Source: a virus
Virus record (IMG/VR): IMGVR_UViG_3300035034_002799
Coordinates: 1-64,000 of that record
Reading direction: 5' to 3' (one strand)
DNA length: 64,000 nt
A program made the position numbers and the translations under genes. Below, one piece after another: positions 25,155 through 33,957 of the stretch (positions within the stretch are counted from its first letter, which is position 1; each line of letters starts with the position of its first letter). The notes under the pieces are model-generated. The model saw only the letters and a program-made list of their open reading frames with translations, had not been told where the DNA came from and did not search any database.

Positions 25155-25471
25155 GCTTTGTACATCACAAAACTAATGGTAAAAAACTAGGAGCGAAACT
25201 TCTCTTTGAGGGAGAAGACTATTCGGTCTATGTTATCAATGAAAAAGAAGGGAAAGTAATACCCAATCATATGCATAGTCATTGGGATGAATCATGGTAT
25301 ATTATTAATGGATTATATAGCATTACAATTGAAGGTAAGAATGTTTTTGCTTACCCAGGTGATTTTATTACAGTAGAGAGAAATACTCGACATTCTATTA
25401 GATGTGCATCAGATAATGCCACTCGTCTTGCTATTTTCAAAAAAGATGTGGGGATTGAGTATGAAGATTGA
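25151..25471 (+). CDS. small cupin-fold protein
   Basis: A 106-aa single cupin: PNHMHSHWDESWYIINGLY (about 36-54) and GDFITVERNTRHSI supply the usual His/Glu metal ligands. It resembles the C-terminal cupin of the preceding protein (both have HxHxxW-x4-WYII), so one probably arose by duplication. It may be a sugar epimerase/isomerase in the same pathway. It overlaps the previous gene by four bases and the next by eleven. Confidence 0.75.
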   Translation: MSFVHHKTNGKKLGAKLLFEGEDYSVYVINEKEGKVIPNHMHSHWDESWYIINGLYSITIEGKNVFAYPGDFITVERNTRHSIRCASDNATRLAIFKKDVGIEYED

Positions 25472-26168
25472 TTTTACGGGAAAGAGGGTTTTAGTTACTG
25501 GAGGAAGTAAGGGTATTGGTAAGAAACTCGTTGAAGATTTTAATAGTTTGGGTGCTGATGTGTATTGGACGAGTACTAAAAAAGTTTGCAACCTAAAGCA
25601 TTGGCAAGTTGATCTTACAAATTATAATGAAACTATAGAATTTATAAAATGGATTAAGACTATGGAATTTGATATTCTCATTAATAATGCAGGTACTAAT
25701 AAGATTGGACCTATTGAAGAATATGATATAAGGGACTATGAACAAATAATCAACCTAAACCTAACATCGTGTTTCAAAACAACACAAGCGGTTATTCCTC
25801 ACATGAAAGAAACTAGTTGGGGGCGAATTGTGAACATTACTTCAATTTCAAGTGAGATTAGTATGCCTCTTCGTTCTGCTTATTGTTCGAGTAAATTTGG
25901 CTTACTTGGTTTAACAAAAGCTTCTGCTGTCGAATTGGCTAAATATGGTATTTTAGTAAATTCAGTTGGACCAGGGGTTACTGAAACAGAATTAACAGTT
26001 GATGTACTTGGCAGAGAAAAGATGAACGAAATAGCATCTAATGTACCTATAGGTCGTTTAGCTACTGTTGATGATATTTCAAAAACAGTCATGTTTATGT
26101 CAAGTGATTTAAATACTTATATGGTAGGTCAAAACGTTATTGTTGATGGGGGGTATACTTGTGTTTAA
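25461..26168 (+). CDS. classical SDR oxidoreductase
   Basis: A 235-aa FabG-like NAD(P)-dependent dehydrogenase with TGGSKGIG (about 13-20), NNAG, the catalytic Ser in NITSIS and Y-x-x-x-K in YCSSKFG, plus the C-terminal VDGG. ATG 25461 starts a normal SDR N-terminus; an upstream TTG extension inside the cupin gene is not credible. It probably oxidises or reduces a sugar or cyclitol hydroxyl in this operon. Confidence 0.85.
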   Translation: MKIDFTGKRVLVTGGSKGIGKKLVEDFNSLGADVYWTSTKKVCNLKHWQVDLTNYNETIEFIKWIKTMEFDILINNAGTNKIGPIEEYDIRDYEQIINLNLTSCFKTTQAVIPHMKETSWGRIVNITSISSEISMPLRSAYCSSKFGLLGLTKASAVELAKYGILVNSVGPGVTETELTVDVLGREKMNEIASNVPIGRLATVDDISKTVMFMSSDLNTYMVGQNVIVDGGYTCV

Positions 26169-27210
26169 AGTTAAATCATATAAAGGGATATATAAGGTAG
26201 AAACTATTGATCATTTAACTTTCGATGATAATAAAGGTGATATTATAGTAGTTGATTCTTTTATTTGGGATCAATATATCTCAGTACTAAACCACATGGA
26301 TATATTTGATGCTTCTGTATATGTATTAGAAACAACCGAAGAAACTAAAACGTTAGAAGAATCACAAAAGTTAATAGATAAGATGATTCAGATTGGCTTT
26401 AATAAGAGTAATAAACTTATTGCTGTTGGTGGCGGTGTTATTCAAGACCTTGTATCGTTTACAGCCTCTATATATTCAAGAGGTGTTGATTGGGTGTTTT
26501 ATCCTACCACTCTTCTCGCTCAATGTGATAGTTGCATAGGAAGTAAGACTTCCATAAACTACAAAGGCAGTAAAAATAAGTTGGGAGGGTTTCATCCACC
26601 TAAAGAGATTTATATTTACCGAAAGTTTCTTGAAACACTTCCAGAGTCAGAGATAAAATCAGGCATTGGGGAAATGCTACATTATTTTTTATTGGACCAT
26701 AATTTTGACATATCAGAAAAGATGGTCAATGATGAAAATGTTTTAGAAAATATAGAAGAGTATGTAAAAGAAAGTCTCTCAATAAAAAAAGAAATGATTG
26801 AAAAAGACGAGTTTGATAAAGGAGAACGTAACTTATTTAATTACGGTCATACTTTTGGACACGCTATCGAATCAATCAGTAACTATGAAGTCAATCATGG
26901 ACAAGCAGTTACATTGGGAATGGAAATAGCTAATAGAATTTCATTAAAAAAAGAGTTAATCTCAAAAGATGTTTATAAAAGACTTAATAATATACTTATA
27001 AAAAATATACCTAACTATGGAATCAATAATAACGATAAATACGTACAAGCTCTTAATAACGATAAGAAAAACATTAGTAATAACTTAACATGTATATTAC
27101 TCACAAGTGAATATGCTATAAAAACAGAAATTGCCTACGAAGATGTAGTGGAGGTGATTAATGAGTTATTTGGGGATAATTTAAATTATCCCATAGATTT
27201 TATGATTTGA
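26161..27210 (+). CDS. dehydroquinate-synthase-family sugar phosphate cyclase
   Basis: A 349-aa member of the family that cyclises sugar phosphates (dehydroquinate, 2-deoxy-scyllo-inosose and valiolone synthases). Visible: GGGVIQDL, PTTLLAQCDSCIGSKTSIN, KNKLGGFHPP, NYGHTFGHAIE with metal His, NHGQAV and NNDKKN. Where dehydroquinate synthase has E-x-x-K, this has GEMLHY, so the Lys is His and the substrate may not be the shikimate precursor. GTG 26161 is favoured (G-rich SD, overlap with the previous stop); ATG 26146 is possible. No other shikimate genes are near. Confidence 0.8.
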   Translation: MFKVKSYKGIYKVETIDHLTFDDNKGDIIVVDSFIWDQYISVLNHMDIFDASVYVLETTEETKTLEESQKLIDKMIQIGFNKSNKLIAVGGGVIQDLVSFTASIYSRGVDWVFYPTTLLAQCDSCIGSKTSINYKGSKNKLGGFHPPKEIYIYRKFLETLPESEIKSGIGEMLHYFLLDHNFDISEKMVNDENVLENIEEYVKESLSIKKEMIEKDEFDKGERNLFNYGHTFGHAIESISNYEVNHGQAVTLGMEIANRISLKKELISKDVYKRLNNILIKNIPNYGINNNDKYVQALNNDKKNISNNLTCILLTSEYAIKTEIAYEDVVEVINELFGDNLNYPIDFMI

Positions 27211-27217
27211 GGTTTAT

Positions 27218-27997
27218 ATGAAAGTTTATAGTTTAACAAAGACACTAGATGATTACGTTGATTTTTATATTAACGACCCTTCCGAAGCGGAAGTTATTGT
27301 TGTTGGTGGGTCAAGTATTGATCTCGAAAAATTTCCTAAACTCAAATACATATTTAAGTGTGGAGTTGGGGTAGATAATATACCAGACCTTAAAGACACT
27401 GGTGTTAAATTGATTATGCCTTCCGAATTGACAAAAATCAAAATTTACGATGAGGTTTCTTCATTTGCTGTATTTTTAATTTTACAATCTCATTATAGAA
27501 AATTAGGTAATGTTTCTAAATGGGAAAAAGAAGAAAGAAAAACACTTTCTGATAAATCATGTCTAACAGTAGGGAGCATGGGTAATATTGGTAGATTTGT
27601 TTTTGACAAATTAGAAGATTTGTTTAAAGATAATGTTGGATTTGATGTGAATTCTTTTTTCCATACTACATTAGAAAAGGAAATGAAGTCGGCAGATATT
27701 GTAACCCTTCATTGTCCTCTTACTGATGGTAATAGAGGAATGATAAAAACAGAATGGCTTAAAGATGATGTGATATTGGTTAATACCGCAAGAGCAGAAT
27801 TAGTAGATGAAAATGAATTATATGAATTCCTAAAAAGTAACCCAAAGGCAACTGCCGCATTTGACGTATTTTGGGAAGAACCATATAAAGGTAAACTACT
27901 AGAACTTGATAACTTCATTGCCACACCACACGTTGCAAGTATGGGTGATGGTTTTCGTAAAGGTCTGTATAGAGACTTGATGGAGTTATTAAAATGA
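27218..27997 (+). CDS. D-2-hydroxyacid dehydrogenase family protein
   Basis: A 259-aa protein of the phosphoglycerate dehydrogenase type: CGVGVDNI, nucleotide-binding GSMGNIGR (about 117-124), HCPLT, VNTARAELVDE with catalytic Arg, and TPHVAS with the catalytic His. It is shorter than usual members (300-330 aa), mainly in the substrate domain. Would interconvert a hydroxy and keto acid or sugar using NAD(H). SD gagg; overlaps the next gene by four bases. Confidence 0.8.
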   Translation: MKVYSLTKTLDDYVDFYINDPSEAEVIVVGGSSIDLEKFPKLKYIFKCGVGVDNIPDLKDTGVKLIMPSELTKIKIYDEVSSFAVFLILQSHYRKLGNVSKWEKEERKTLSDKSCLTVGSMGNIGRFVFDKLEDLFKDNVGFDVNSFFHTTLEKEMKSADIVTLHCPLTDGNRGMIKTEWLKDDVILVNTARAELVDENELYEFLKSNPKATAAFDVFWEEPYKGKLLELDNFIATPHVASMGDGFRKGLYRDLMELLK

Positions 27998-28962
27998 AAA
28001 TTGGGATAATTGGATATGGTAAAATAGGAAAGATTAGACATGAGGTTTGTAAACAACTAATACCTAATGCTGAATATATGATTTATGATCCAAACGAAGA
28101 AACCAATTGTAAGAGTAGTCAAGAAGTAATAGATAAGACAGACCACGTATTTATTTGCACGCCAAATTTTTTAACCTCTGATTTAACTATAAAATGTTTA
28201 ATGGCTGGTAAGAATATTTTTTGTGAAAAACCACCAGCATTAAATTATGATGAGTTGCTTGAAGTTAATTATGCATACAGTAAAAACCGTAATTTGACTT
28301 TATTGTATGGATTTAATCATCGCCAATACGACAGTATTCAAAAGATGAAAGAGTTTATTGACAGTCAAGAAACTGGAAAAATTTTATGGATGAGAGGAAG
28401 GTACGGAAAGGCAATGGGTGATCCTAATACTACAGGATGGAGAGCAGACCCTAAAAAATGTGGAGGTGGTATTCTTTTAGACCAAGGTATTCATATGTTA
28501 GATTTAATGAATTGGTTTGGTGGGGATTTTGATACAGTTCAATCCGTCATAACAAATAATCTTTGGGGTATTGAAGGAATAGAAGATAATGCATTTTTAA
28601 ATCTTTATAATAGCTCGGATAACATTTCAGCATCGCTCCATTCGACGATGATAGAATGGAGACATATATTTTCATTAGAAATTGTTTTAGAACGAGGATA
28701 TGTTGCTCTCAATGGTTTAAAGACTCCATCTGGGTCTTATGGTAAAGAAGAGTTAACCATATGTAAAGACAAACATTTTGATTCCGATACGTCCACTAAA
28801 GAAACTATAGAGTTTAAGAACAATGATACTTGGTACAAGGAAGTACAATTATTTTTTGATAGTATTTTATCTGGAAAAAATAAAACTAATATAGAAGACG
28901 CGCTTGAAGTAATGAGGTTGATTAAGGAGGCTTATAATGGTATTAATGAAAAGACTCCCTGA
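27994..28962 (+). CDS. Gfo/Idh/MocA family sugar dehydrogenase
   Basis: A 322-aa NAD(P)-dependent oxidoreductase for sugars or inositols. It has a Rossmann start GIIGYGKIGK, the family signature CEKPPA near residue 84 with the key Lys, and a C-terminal domain with GGGILLDQGIHMLDL where the His is catalytic. The family often acts on cyclitols and on NDP-sugars, so it fits either reading of the pathway. SD ggag in the preceding gene. Confidence 0.85.
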   Translation: MKIGIIGYGKIGKIRHEVCKQLIPNAEYMIYDPNEETNCKSSQEVIDKTDHVFICTPNFLTSDLTIKCLMAGKNIFCEKPPALNYDELLEVNYAYSKNRNLTLLYGFNHRQYDSIQKMKEFIDSQETGKILWMRGRYGKAMGDPNTTGWRADPKKCGGGILLDQGIHMLDLMNWFGGDFDTVQSVITNNLWGIEGIEDNAFLNLYNSSDNISASLHSTMIEWRHIFSLEIVLERGYVALNGLKTPSGSYGKEELTICKDKHFDSDTSTKETIEFKNNDTWYKEVQLFFDSILSGKNKTNIEDALEVMRLIKEAYNGINEKTP

Positions 28963-30169
28963 AGATTTTTATAAAGATAAAAAAGTAATTGTTATTGGAC
29001 CGTCAGAAGGTGCTCCTAAAGAAGTTGAACAAGTTAACCTAGATGATTATGATTATGTTATAAGACTAAACGATCATTTTTACGACTCTGATAAACATGG
29101 TCTAGGTAAAAGAACTGATATAATTTATCATTCTCTTCTTAGTGGTCAATATAATAAAGACCATCTAACTTATTTAATAAAACACAATATTAAACTTATT
29201 GCTAGATACTGTAGTCCTAATAAAAAAATTGATGGTTATTTAAGAATGTGTGGAGACGAAACCCCAGATTGGTATCTTTTTAATGAAGGAAGAGCCAAAC
29301 GCTGTCCTATTGTATTAAAGTGTTGTCCAAGTACTGGAATTCTTGCAATATATGACGCATTAACGGATGGCGCTAAAGAAGTAGCTGCTTTAGGTTTCGA
29401 TTTTTATGAAACATTTTACACTGAGCGTCCTATAGAAACTATGAAACCAAAATCAATAAGCCGTATTATAAATGGTAACCATCGCCCAGCGACCCAACTT
29501 AGAAATTTTACTAAATGGGCTATGTGTAATAGAAGATTCAATCCAATTGGTAGATTTAAAGAACTTTTTGAAAGGGAGAAAATGATCATGAGTGAAGAAA
29601 AATTATTTCTTAAAAATAGAGTACAGGATGCCGCTAGAGCATCGCTTAATTTAGAATTGACGAGCGCATATGAATTCGCAGAAAAGATTTTTGAATTGAG
29701 GAAATCAGGTAAGAAAGCTATTTTCATGGGTAATGGTGCTTCGTATACTATCGCAAACCACGCTGCTCTTGATTATATGAGCCAACTGGGTATTCAGACG
29801 TTATGCGCAGCAGACCAAGCAGTTCTTACTGCGTTTGCTAATGATTTTGGGTATGACCACGCCTTAGAAAGATACTGTAAGATTAACTATAAAAAAGGTG
29901 ATATTTTAGTTTGTGTTAGTTCAAGTGGTAACTCACCAAATGTAGTTAACGCTGCTAAATGGGTCAAAGCTCAAGGAGGAACTGTTGTTACGTTTACTGG
30001 ATTTGAGCAAGATAATAAATTATCTGAGATAGCAAGCAGTAACTTTTGGGTAAACAGTAAAGTATATAACATAGTTGAATCTGTTCATAATCTTTGGCTA
30101 GCTATGATTTGTGATCTTATGATTGAATGGATGGGTGATGGTGTAGGTACTCACGGTATTAATATATGA
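28937..30169 (+). CDS. GT29 sialyltransferase-like domain fused to GmhA-like SIS isomerase
   Basis: A 410-aa two-part protein. Residues about 10-200 resemble GT29: VIVIGPSEGAPKE and YDYVIRLNDHF (sialyl motif L-like), then CPSTGILAIYDAL and EVAALGFDFYE (motif S-like). GT29 enzymes use CMP-sialic acid. Residues about 220-400 are a SIS domain like GmhA (MGNGASYTIANHAALD, CVSSSGNSPN, HNLWLAMICDLMIE); GmhA isomerises sedoheptulose 7-phosphate. In-frame ATG 29588 has its own SD gggag nine bases before it, so the isomerase may also be made alone. SD aaggagg fits ATG 28937. Confidence 0.8.
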   Translation: MVLMKRLPEDFYKDKKVIVIGPSEGAPKEVEQVNLDDYDYVIRLNDHFYDSDKHGLGKRTDIIYHSLLSGQYNKDHLTYLIKHNIKLIARYCSPNKKIDGYLRMCGDETPDWYLFNEGRAKRCPIVLKCCPSTGILAIYDALTDGAKEVAALGFDFYETFYTERPIETMKPKSISRIINGNHRPATQLRNFTKWAMCNRRFNPIGRFKELFEREKMIMSEEKLFLKNRVQDAARASLNLELTSAYEFAEKIFELRKSGKKAIFMGNGASYTIANHAALDYMSQLGIQTLCAADQAVLTAFANDFGYDHALERYCKINYKKGDILVCVSSSGNSPNVVNAAKWVKAQGGTVVTFTGFEQDNKLSEIASSNFWVNSKVYNIVESVHNLWLAMICDLMIEWMGDGVGTHGINI

Positions 30170-30210
30170 TAGACACGAACACATAAGATAAATTTTATAT
30201 CATCTAGATG

Positions 30211-30218
30211 TATAAATA
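30211..30218 (+). promoter_or_regulatory. T4-type late promoter
   Basis: Exact TATAAATA 22 bases before the ATG at 30241, the same spacing as at 308. It would drive late expression of the GT29 fragment and the DUF115 gene with the G run. Confidence 0.65.
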
Positions 30219-30240
30219 AAAGTTAATAGGTAGGTTAATT

Positions 30241-30444
30241 ATGAGTGACACATTAGAAACATTGGCAGAATACTCCAAAAACAAAAATGGTTTGATAATA
30301 GGACCATCTTCAAATGTTTTACAAGACGTTCGAGGAATTGATGTTGATGGATATGACGTAATTGTTAGATTGGACGGTCATTATAATAGGAAAGATAAAA
30401 GGCTTGTACCACTAGGTATATTTAGGAATTTATTAAATGACTAA
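30241..30444 (+). pseudogene. truncated GT29-like N-terminal fragment
   Basis: A 67-aa ORF whose residues 15-47 (GLIIGPSSN, GIDVDGYDVIVRLDGHY) match the start of the GT29 domain in the gene just upstream (IVIGPSEGA, YDYVIRLNDHF). The rest of the domain is absent. It has a late promoter and the following gene overlaps it by eight bases. Most likely the remnant of a tandem paralogue cut short by replacement with the DUF115 gene; a functional short protein cannot be excluded. Confidence 0.6.
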
Positions 30445-31188
30445 AAAATGTATTATAATGGGAAATGGTCCATCGCTTAATAATGTAAATATAGATGATT
30501 TACGTGGTGTTGATACATTCTCTTTTAATAGAGCTTATATAGCATATAAAGAATGGGATTTTTATCCTACATATTTTGCATGTATTGATTGTAGAACTTT
30601 TAGAACTATATATGACGACTTGAAAAATCTTATTGATTCTGATAACCCCATTAAGAAATATTTTACGGCTCCGTGGGGTAATATGATTAATGGGATCGAA
30701 CAAAAAAATAAAATCGTTCAGACTGATTATACAAATGTCAATGCGATAGAAGACTCATCTTTATGTTTTGGTCAGTACAGTGACTTGAGTTTTCCTAATT
30801 TATTCAAAGGTACATGTCCGTTAGATAATGTTAGTATATGGGCGGTTCAGTTTGCCTACTTAATGGGTTACACTCATGTTGGTATGGTTGGGGTTGATTG
30901 TCGTTATGTTCCTAGATCAGATGTTAGGCAAATTGAAGGGGGGGGGATTGTGAATTTACTTCTGATGAAGACCCAAATCATTTTAGATCAGATTATTTTG
31001 GTAAAGGGTCGATAACAACTCACCATCATTTGAATAATGGTGTGGCTGGTAATAATTTAGGTGTGTGGGAAAAGTTGAAAGCTAGTTATGTTAAACAAAA
31101 TGAATTTAAACTATATTCTTGCACTGAAGGCTCCAGAGTAAATAGGATTTTTAATTATCTACCACTTAAAAAATTATTGGAGTTATAA
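30437..31188 (+). pseudogene. DUF115-type glycan gene frameshifted at a G9 tract
   Basis: The frame opens with CIIMGNGPSLNNV (5-17), the DUF115 nucleotide-sugar motif, and runs to nine consecutive G (30938-30946). It then drifts into IVNLLL and stops at 31015 (192 aa). One more G, or two fewer, restores 80 further codons to 31188, containing DPNHFRSDYFGKG, the DUF115 C-terminal hallmark, and YSCTEGSRV. Full length would be about 249 aa. DUF115 proteins act in flagellin or surface glycosylation. This is either a slippage switch in the off state, a fixed lesion or a sequencing error. Confidence 0.75.
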
Positions 31189-31847
31189 ATAATTAACTTC
31201 AATATATTTAGTTAGGGCTTTTATGCATTCATCAGTAGGGTGCCATGCCAAATCTTTAAACATTTTTCCATTATATGACTTAGCAAAATCTTCTAAGTCA
31301 ACTGAATTATGAAAAATACTATGAAGCTCTGGGTAGCTTATGTGATTTCCGTAAATATTCTTAGTTGGTTCTTTATCACCTTCTCCTCCCCACCAAGCTC
31401 CAAAATGACACAAAATATGAATTTCACTTGGGGGAATCTTTGATAATATCTTAACCATTTTACGAAGAACCTATTCTGAATATCGGTAACTATTTCATTT
31501 TTCAACAACTTATTGTCTATATACCATTTATCTGGGTTATTTAAAGATTTTAAATATAAAGAATGATTCATTTTTTTAGAGTAAAAATCATTATCTTCAA
31601 GCTTAAGATTGTCTTCCATCCAGTGGTTTATAGTATTAAAGGCTAATGATCTAAAAGGTAAAACAAAAACATGATCGCATTTTTTGCTTGCGTTTATTGT
31701 AGCATCTATCATTTTTTCGTGAAATATAGGCATTGATGTTGCCCCAAAAAAAGAGTTATAATTCCATCCAGTGGGTGAGAATAATGATTTTGGTAATTTT
31801 TGCATCCATGCAACATGCGAGCAACCGACGAATGATTTTACTGACAT
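31183..31847 (-). pseudogene. SGNH hydrolase-like gene with a frameshift
   Basis: Two overlapping minus-strand frames (31847-31338 and 31458-31183) make one protein of about 221 aa if a base is inserted near 31455-31460, where an A4 run lies (gtaaaatgg). The start has VGCSHVAWMQ (GDS-like block with Ser), the middle ILCHFGAWWGG, and the end DLAWHPTDE with the D-x-x-H pair of SGNH esterases. Such enzymes often remove acetyl groups from glycans. SD aaggat precedes ATG 31847. Convergent overlap with the DUF115 gene is six bases. Confidence 0.6.
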
Positions 31848-31893
31848 ACAAACGATCCTTATGTTATAATTATATCAGAAAGAGTGTTAAAAT

Positions 31894-33957
31894 ATGAAAA
31901 AAGCATTAATCACGGGGATCACAGGACAAGACGGTAGTTACTTAACGGAACTGTTACTGGATAAAGGATATGAAGTACATGGAATAGTCCGTAGGTCTTC
32001 GTCTTTCAATACAGGTAGGATTGATCATTTAGTATCTGATCCTAAATTGTTTAATAAAACGTTACATCTTCATTTTGGTGACCTAACAGACTCAACTAAT
32101 ATTGACGAATTAATACGAACTATAAAGCCAGATGAAATTTATAATTTGGGCGCTCAATCTCATGTCAAAGTATCCTTCGAAGTTCCAGAATATACGGCAG
32201 ATGCTAATGCTATGGGACCACTAAGAATTTTAGAAGCTATGAAGAAGCATTGCCCTAATTCTAAGTATTACCAAGCTTCAACCAGTGAGATGTACGGTGG
32301 CGTAACAGAAGAGATGCCTGAAAAGGGATATAATGAAAACTCTCCCTTCCATCCCAGATCACCATATGGTGTAGCAAAGCTCTATGGACATTGGATTGCT
32401 CGTAATTACCGAGAGTCTTATAATATGTTTATAGTTTCGTCTTGCCTGTTTAATCATGAATGTTTCGATTCCAATACCCCGATAACTATAAAGAACGGCG
32501 AAACAATAGATGTCGTTTATATGAGAGACTTCTTACCAGAAAGAAAAGATATATCTAAAGATAATAATATTCTAATCGGAGATTTTTCTAATGAAAATAT
32601 AGAAGTATGGAATGGTAGCGGATATACTAAATTAAAAACTATAACTAGGCGCAAAATAAAAACCTTAGATACTGAAAATAGAAACAAAGTGGTCTCTAAT
32701 ACTAGAAATGGCTCAGTAGTTACTACACCCCATCACAATTTTCTAATAGGTCAGAAAAAAATACCACAGAGACAACTCAACTTACATGATGAATTAGATC
32801 ATGGGGGGTTACCGAAACTAGGTAATCATATTAAAATCACTGAGGCGGAAGCTAAATTTTTAGGAATGTTAGTAGGAGACGGTCATATATGTTCATCTGG
32901 TCATGTTCGTTTGGCGAACCTAGATCACGGTGAAACCTTTAAAGATTTATGCCGATTTCTATTTCCAGTCTTCAATATCAGAGAAGCTAACTACGCATCT
33001 GGGTATGGTGACAATACTAGACATCATAACGTGTCAGGTATTAGCAGTCATTTAGGTAAATTTTATAGGTCAGAAATATACGACGAACGCACAAAACATA
33101 AAAAAGTACCAAAGCGTATATTAAATTCTTCTTTGGAAGTAAAAACAAAATTCTTGGAGGGATATTATCTTTGTGATGGGTTAAAAAAAGACAAATGTAC
33201 ATATAAATTTAAGTCTTTTAAATCCAACTCACCACTATTATGTCAGGGTCTTATTTTACTTATGAATGAGGTAGTTGAAGGTTTCAAATTTAATATTAAT
33301 ACTTTTGAACAAAACAGTAGATTGTATAATCAAGTAAACATACATAGTGATAAAAAAGGAGATAAAGGACTACATTTGATAAAAAATAATAAAGAACTTA
33401 AAAAAGAGATCATATTAGATGAGTCTAATTGTTTTGTATATGACATAGAAACTGAATGTGGTTACTTACAAGCTGGGGTAGGTTCTATGGTGTTGGCTAA
33501 CTCACCACGTAGAGGTGATACATTCGTAACCAAAAAGATTACAAACTGGTGTAAAAAATGGAAAATGAACCCCAATGAAACTGAGCCGCTTGAATTGGGT
33601 AATTTATACGCTTATCGTGATTGGGGTCACGCTAAGGACTTTATGAATTGTGTGTATTTAATGATGCAACAAGAAACTCCAGAAGACTTCGTAATAGCTA
33701 CTGGTGAAACATACACCGTTAAGGATTTCGTTGAAGAGTGCTTTAATCAATTGGGAGAATCAATAACTTGGAAAGGTGAAGGTATTAATGAAGTAGGACT
33801 GGTAAATAATAAAACAGTAGTAAAAATCAATCCTAAATACTTCCGTCCTGCTGAGGTGGATATTTTGTTGGGTGATTCATCAAAGGCTCGTAAGAAGCTT
33901 GGATGGACCCCTGAGTATAATTTTAAAACGCTTGTTAAAGATATGTTGGATAACTAA
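31894..33957 (+). CDS. gmd: GDP-mannose 4,6-dehydratase interrupted by an intein
   Basis: Makes GDP-4-keto-6-deoxy-mannose, the branch point to GDP-fucose, colitose, perosamine and rhamnose. The 687-aa precursor starts with [10 protein letters not shown] (8-17), has the TSEMYGG motif with catalytic Thr/Glu, YGVAK and, after the intein, [10 protein letters not shown]. Removing intein residues 190-536 leaves a 340-aa enzyme, close to normal length, with exteins joining as FNHE-SPRRG. The promoter is probably TATAAT at 31865-31870, divergent from the SGNH gene. Followed by FkbM, SDR, GT, ColD-like and GT10 genes. Confidence 0.93.
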   Translation: MKKALITGITGQDGSYLTELLLDKGYEVHGIVRRSSSFNTGRIDHLVSDPKLFNKTLHLHFGDLTDSTNIDELIRTIKPDEIYNLGAQSHVKVSFEVPEYTADANAMGPLRILEAMKKHCPNSKYYQASTSEMYGGVTEEMPEKGYNENSPFHPRSPYGVAKLYGHWIARNYRESYNMFIVSSCLFNHECFDSNTPITIKNGETIDVVYMRDFLPERKDISKDNNILIGDFSNENIEVWNGSGYTKLKTITRRKIKTLDTENRNKVVSNTRNGSVVTTPHHNFLIGQKKIPQRQLNLHDELDHGGLPKLGNHIKITEAEAKFLGMLVGDGHICSSGHVRLANLDHGETFKDLCRFLFPVFNIREANYASGYGDNTRHHNVSGISSHLGKFYRSEIYDERTKHKKVPKRILNSSLEVKTKFLEGYYLCDGLKKDKCTYKFKSFKSNSPLLCQGLILLMNEVVEGFKFNINTFEQNSRLYNQVNIHSDKKGDKGLHLIKNNKELKKEIILDESNCFVYDIETECGYLQAGVGSMVLANSPRRGDTFVTKKITNWCKKWKMNPNETEPLELGNLYAYRDWGHAKDFMNCVYLMMQQETPEDFVIATGETYTVKDFVEECFNQLGESITWKGEGINEVGLVNNKTVVKINPKYFRPAEVDILLGDSSKARKKLGWTPEYNFKTLVKDMLDN
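32461..33501 (+). mobile_element. LAGLIDADG intein in Gmd (347 aa)
   Basis: Starts with Cys (residue 190), has a block B TTPHHNFL, two LAGLIDADG helices ([10 protein letters not shown] and LEGYYLCDG, both with the catalytic Asp) and ends SMVLAN before Ser 537. The usual penultimate His is Ala. Splicing would join GDP-mannose-binding sequence at a highly conserved site, as is typical of inteins. Both Asp are kept, so the homing endonuclease may be active. Confidence 0.93.

Noticed and set aside
26161-27210. Shikimate-pathway 3-dehydroquinate synthase (aroB)
   Set aside because: The E-x-x-K Lys is replaced by His and no other shikimate gene is nearby; kept as family member only.
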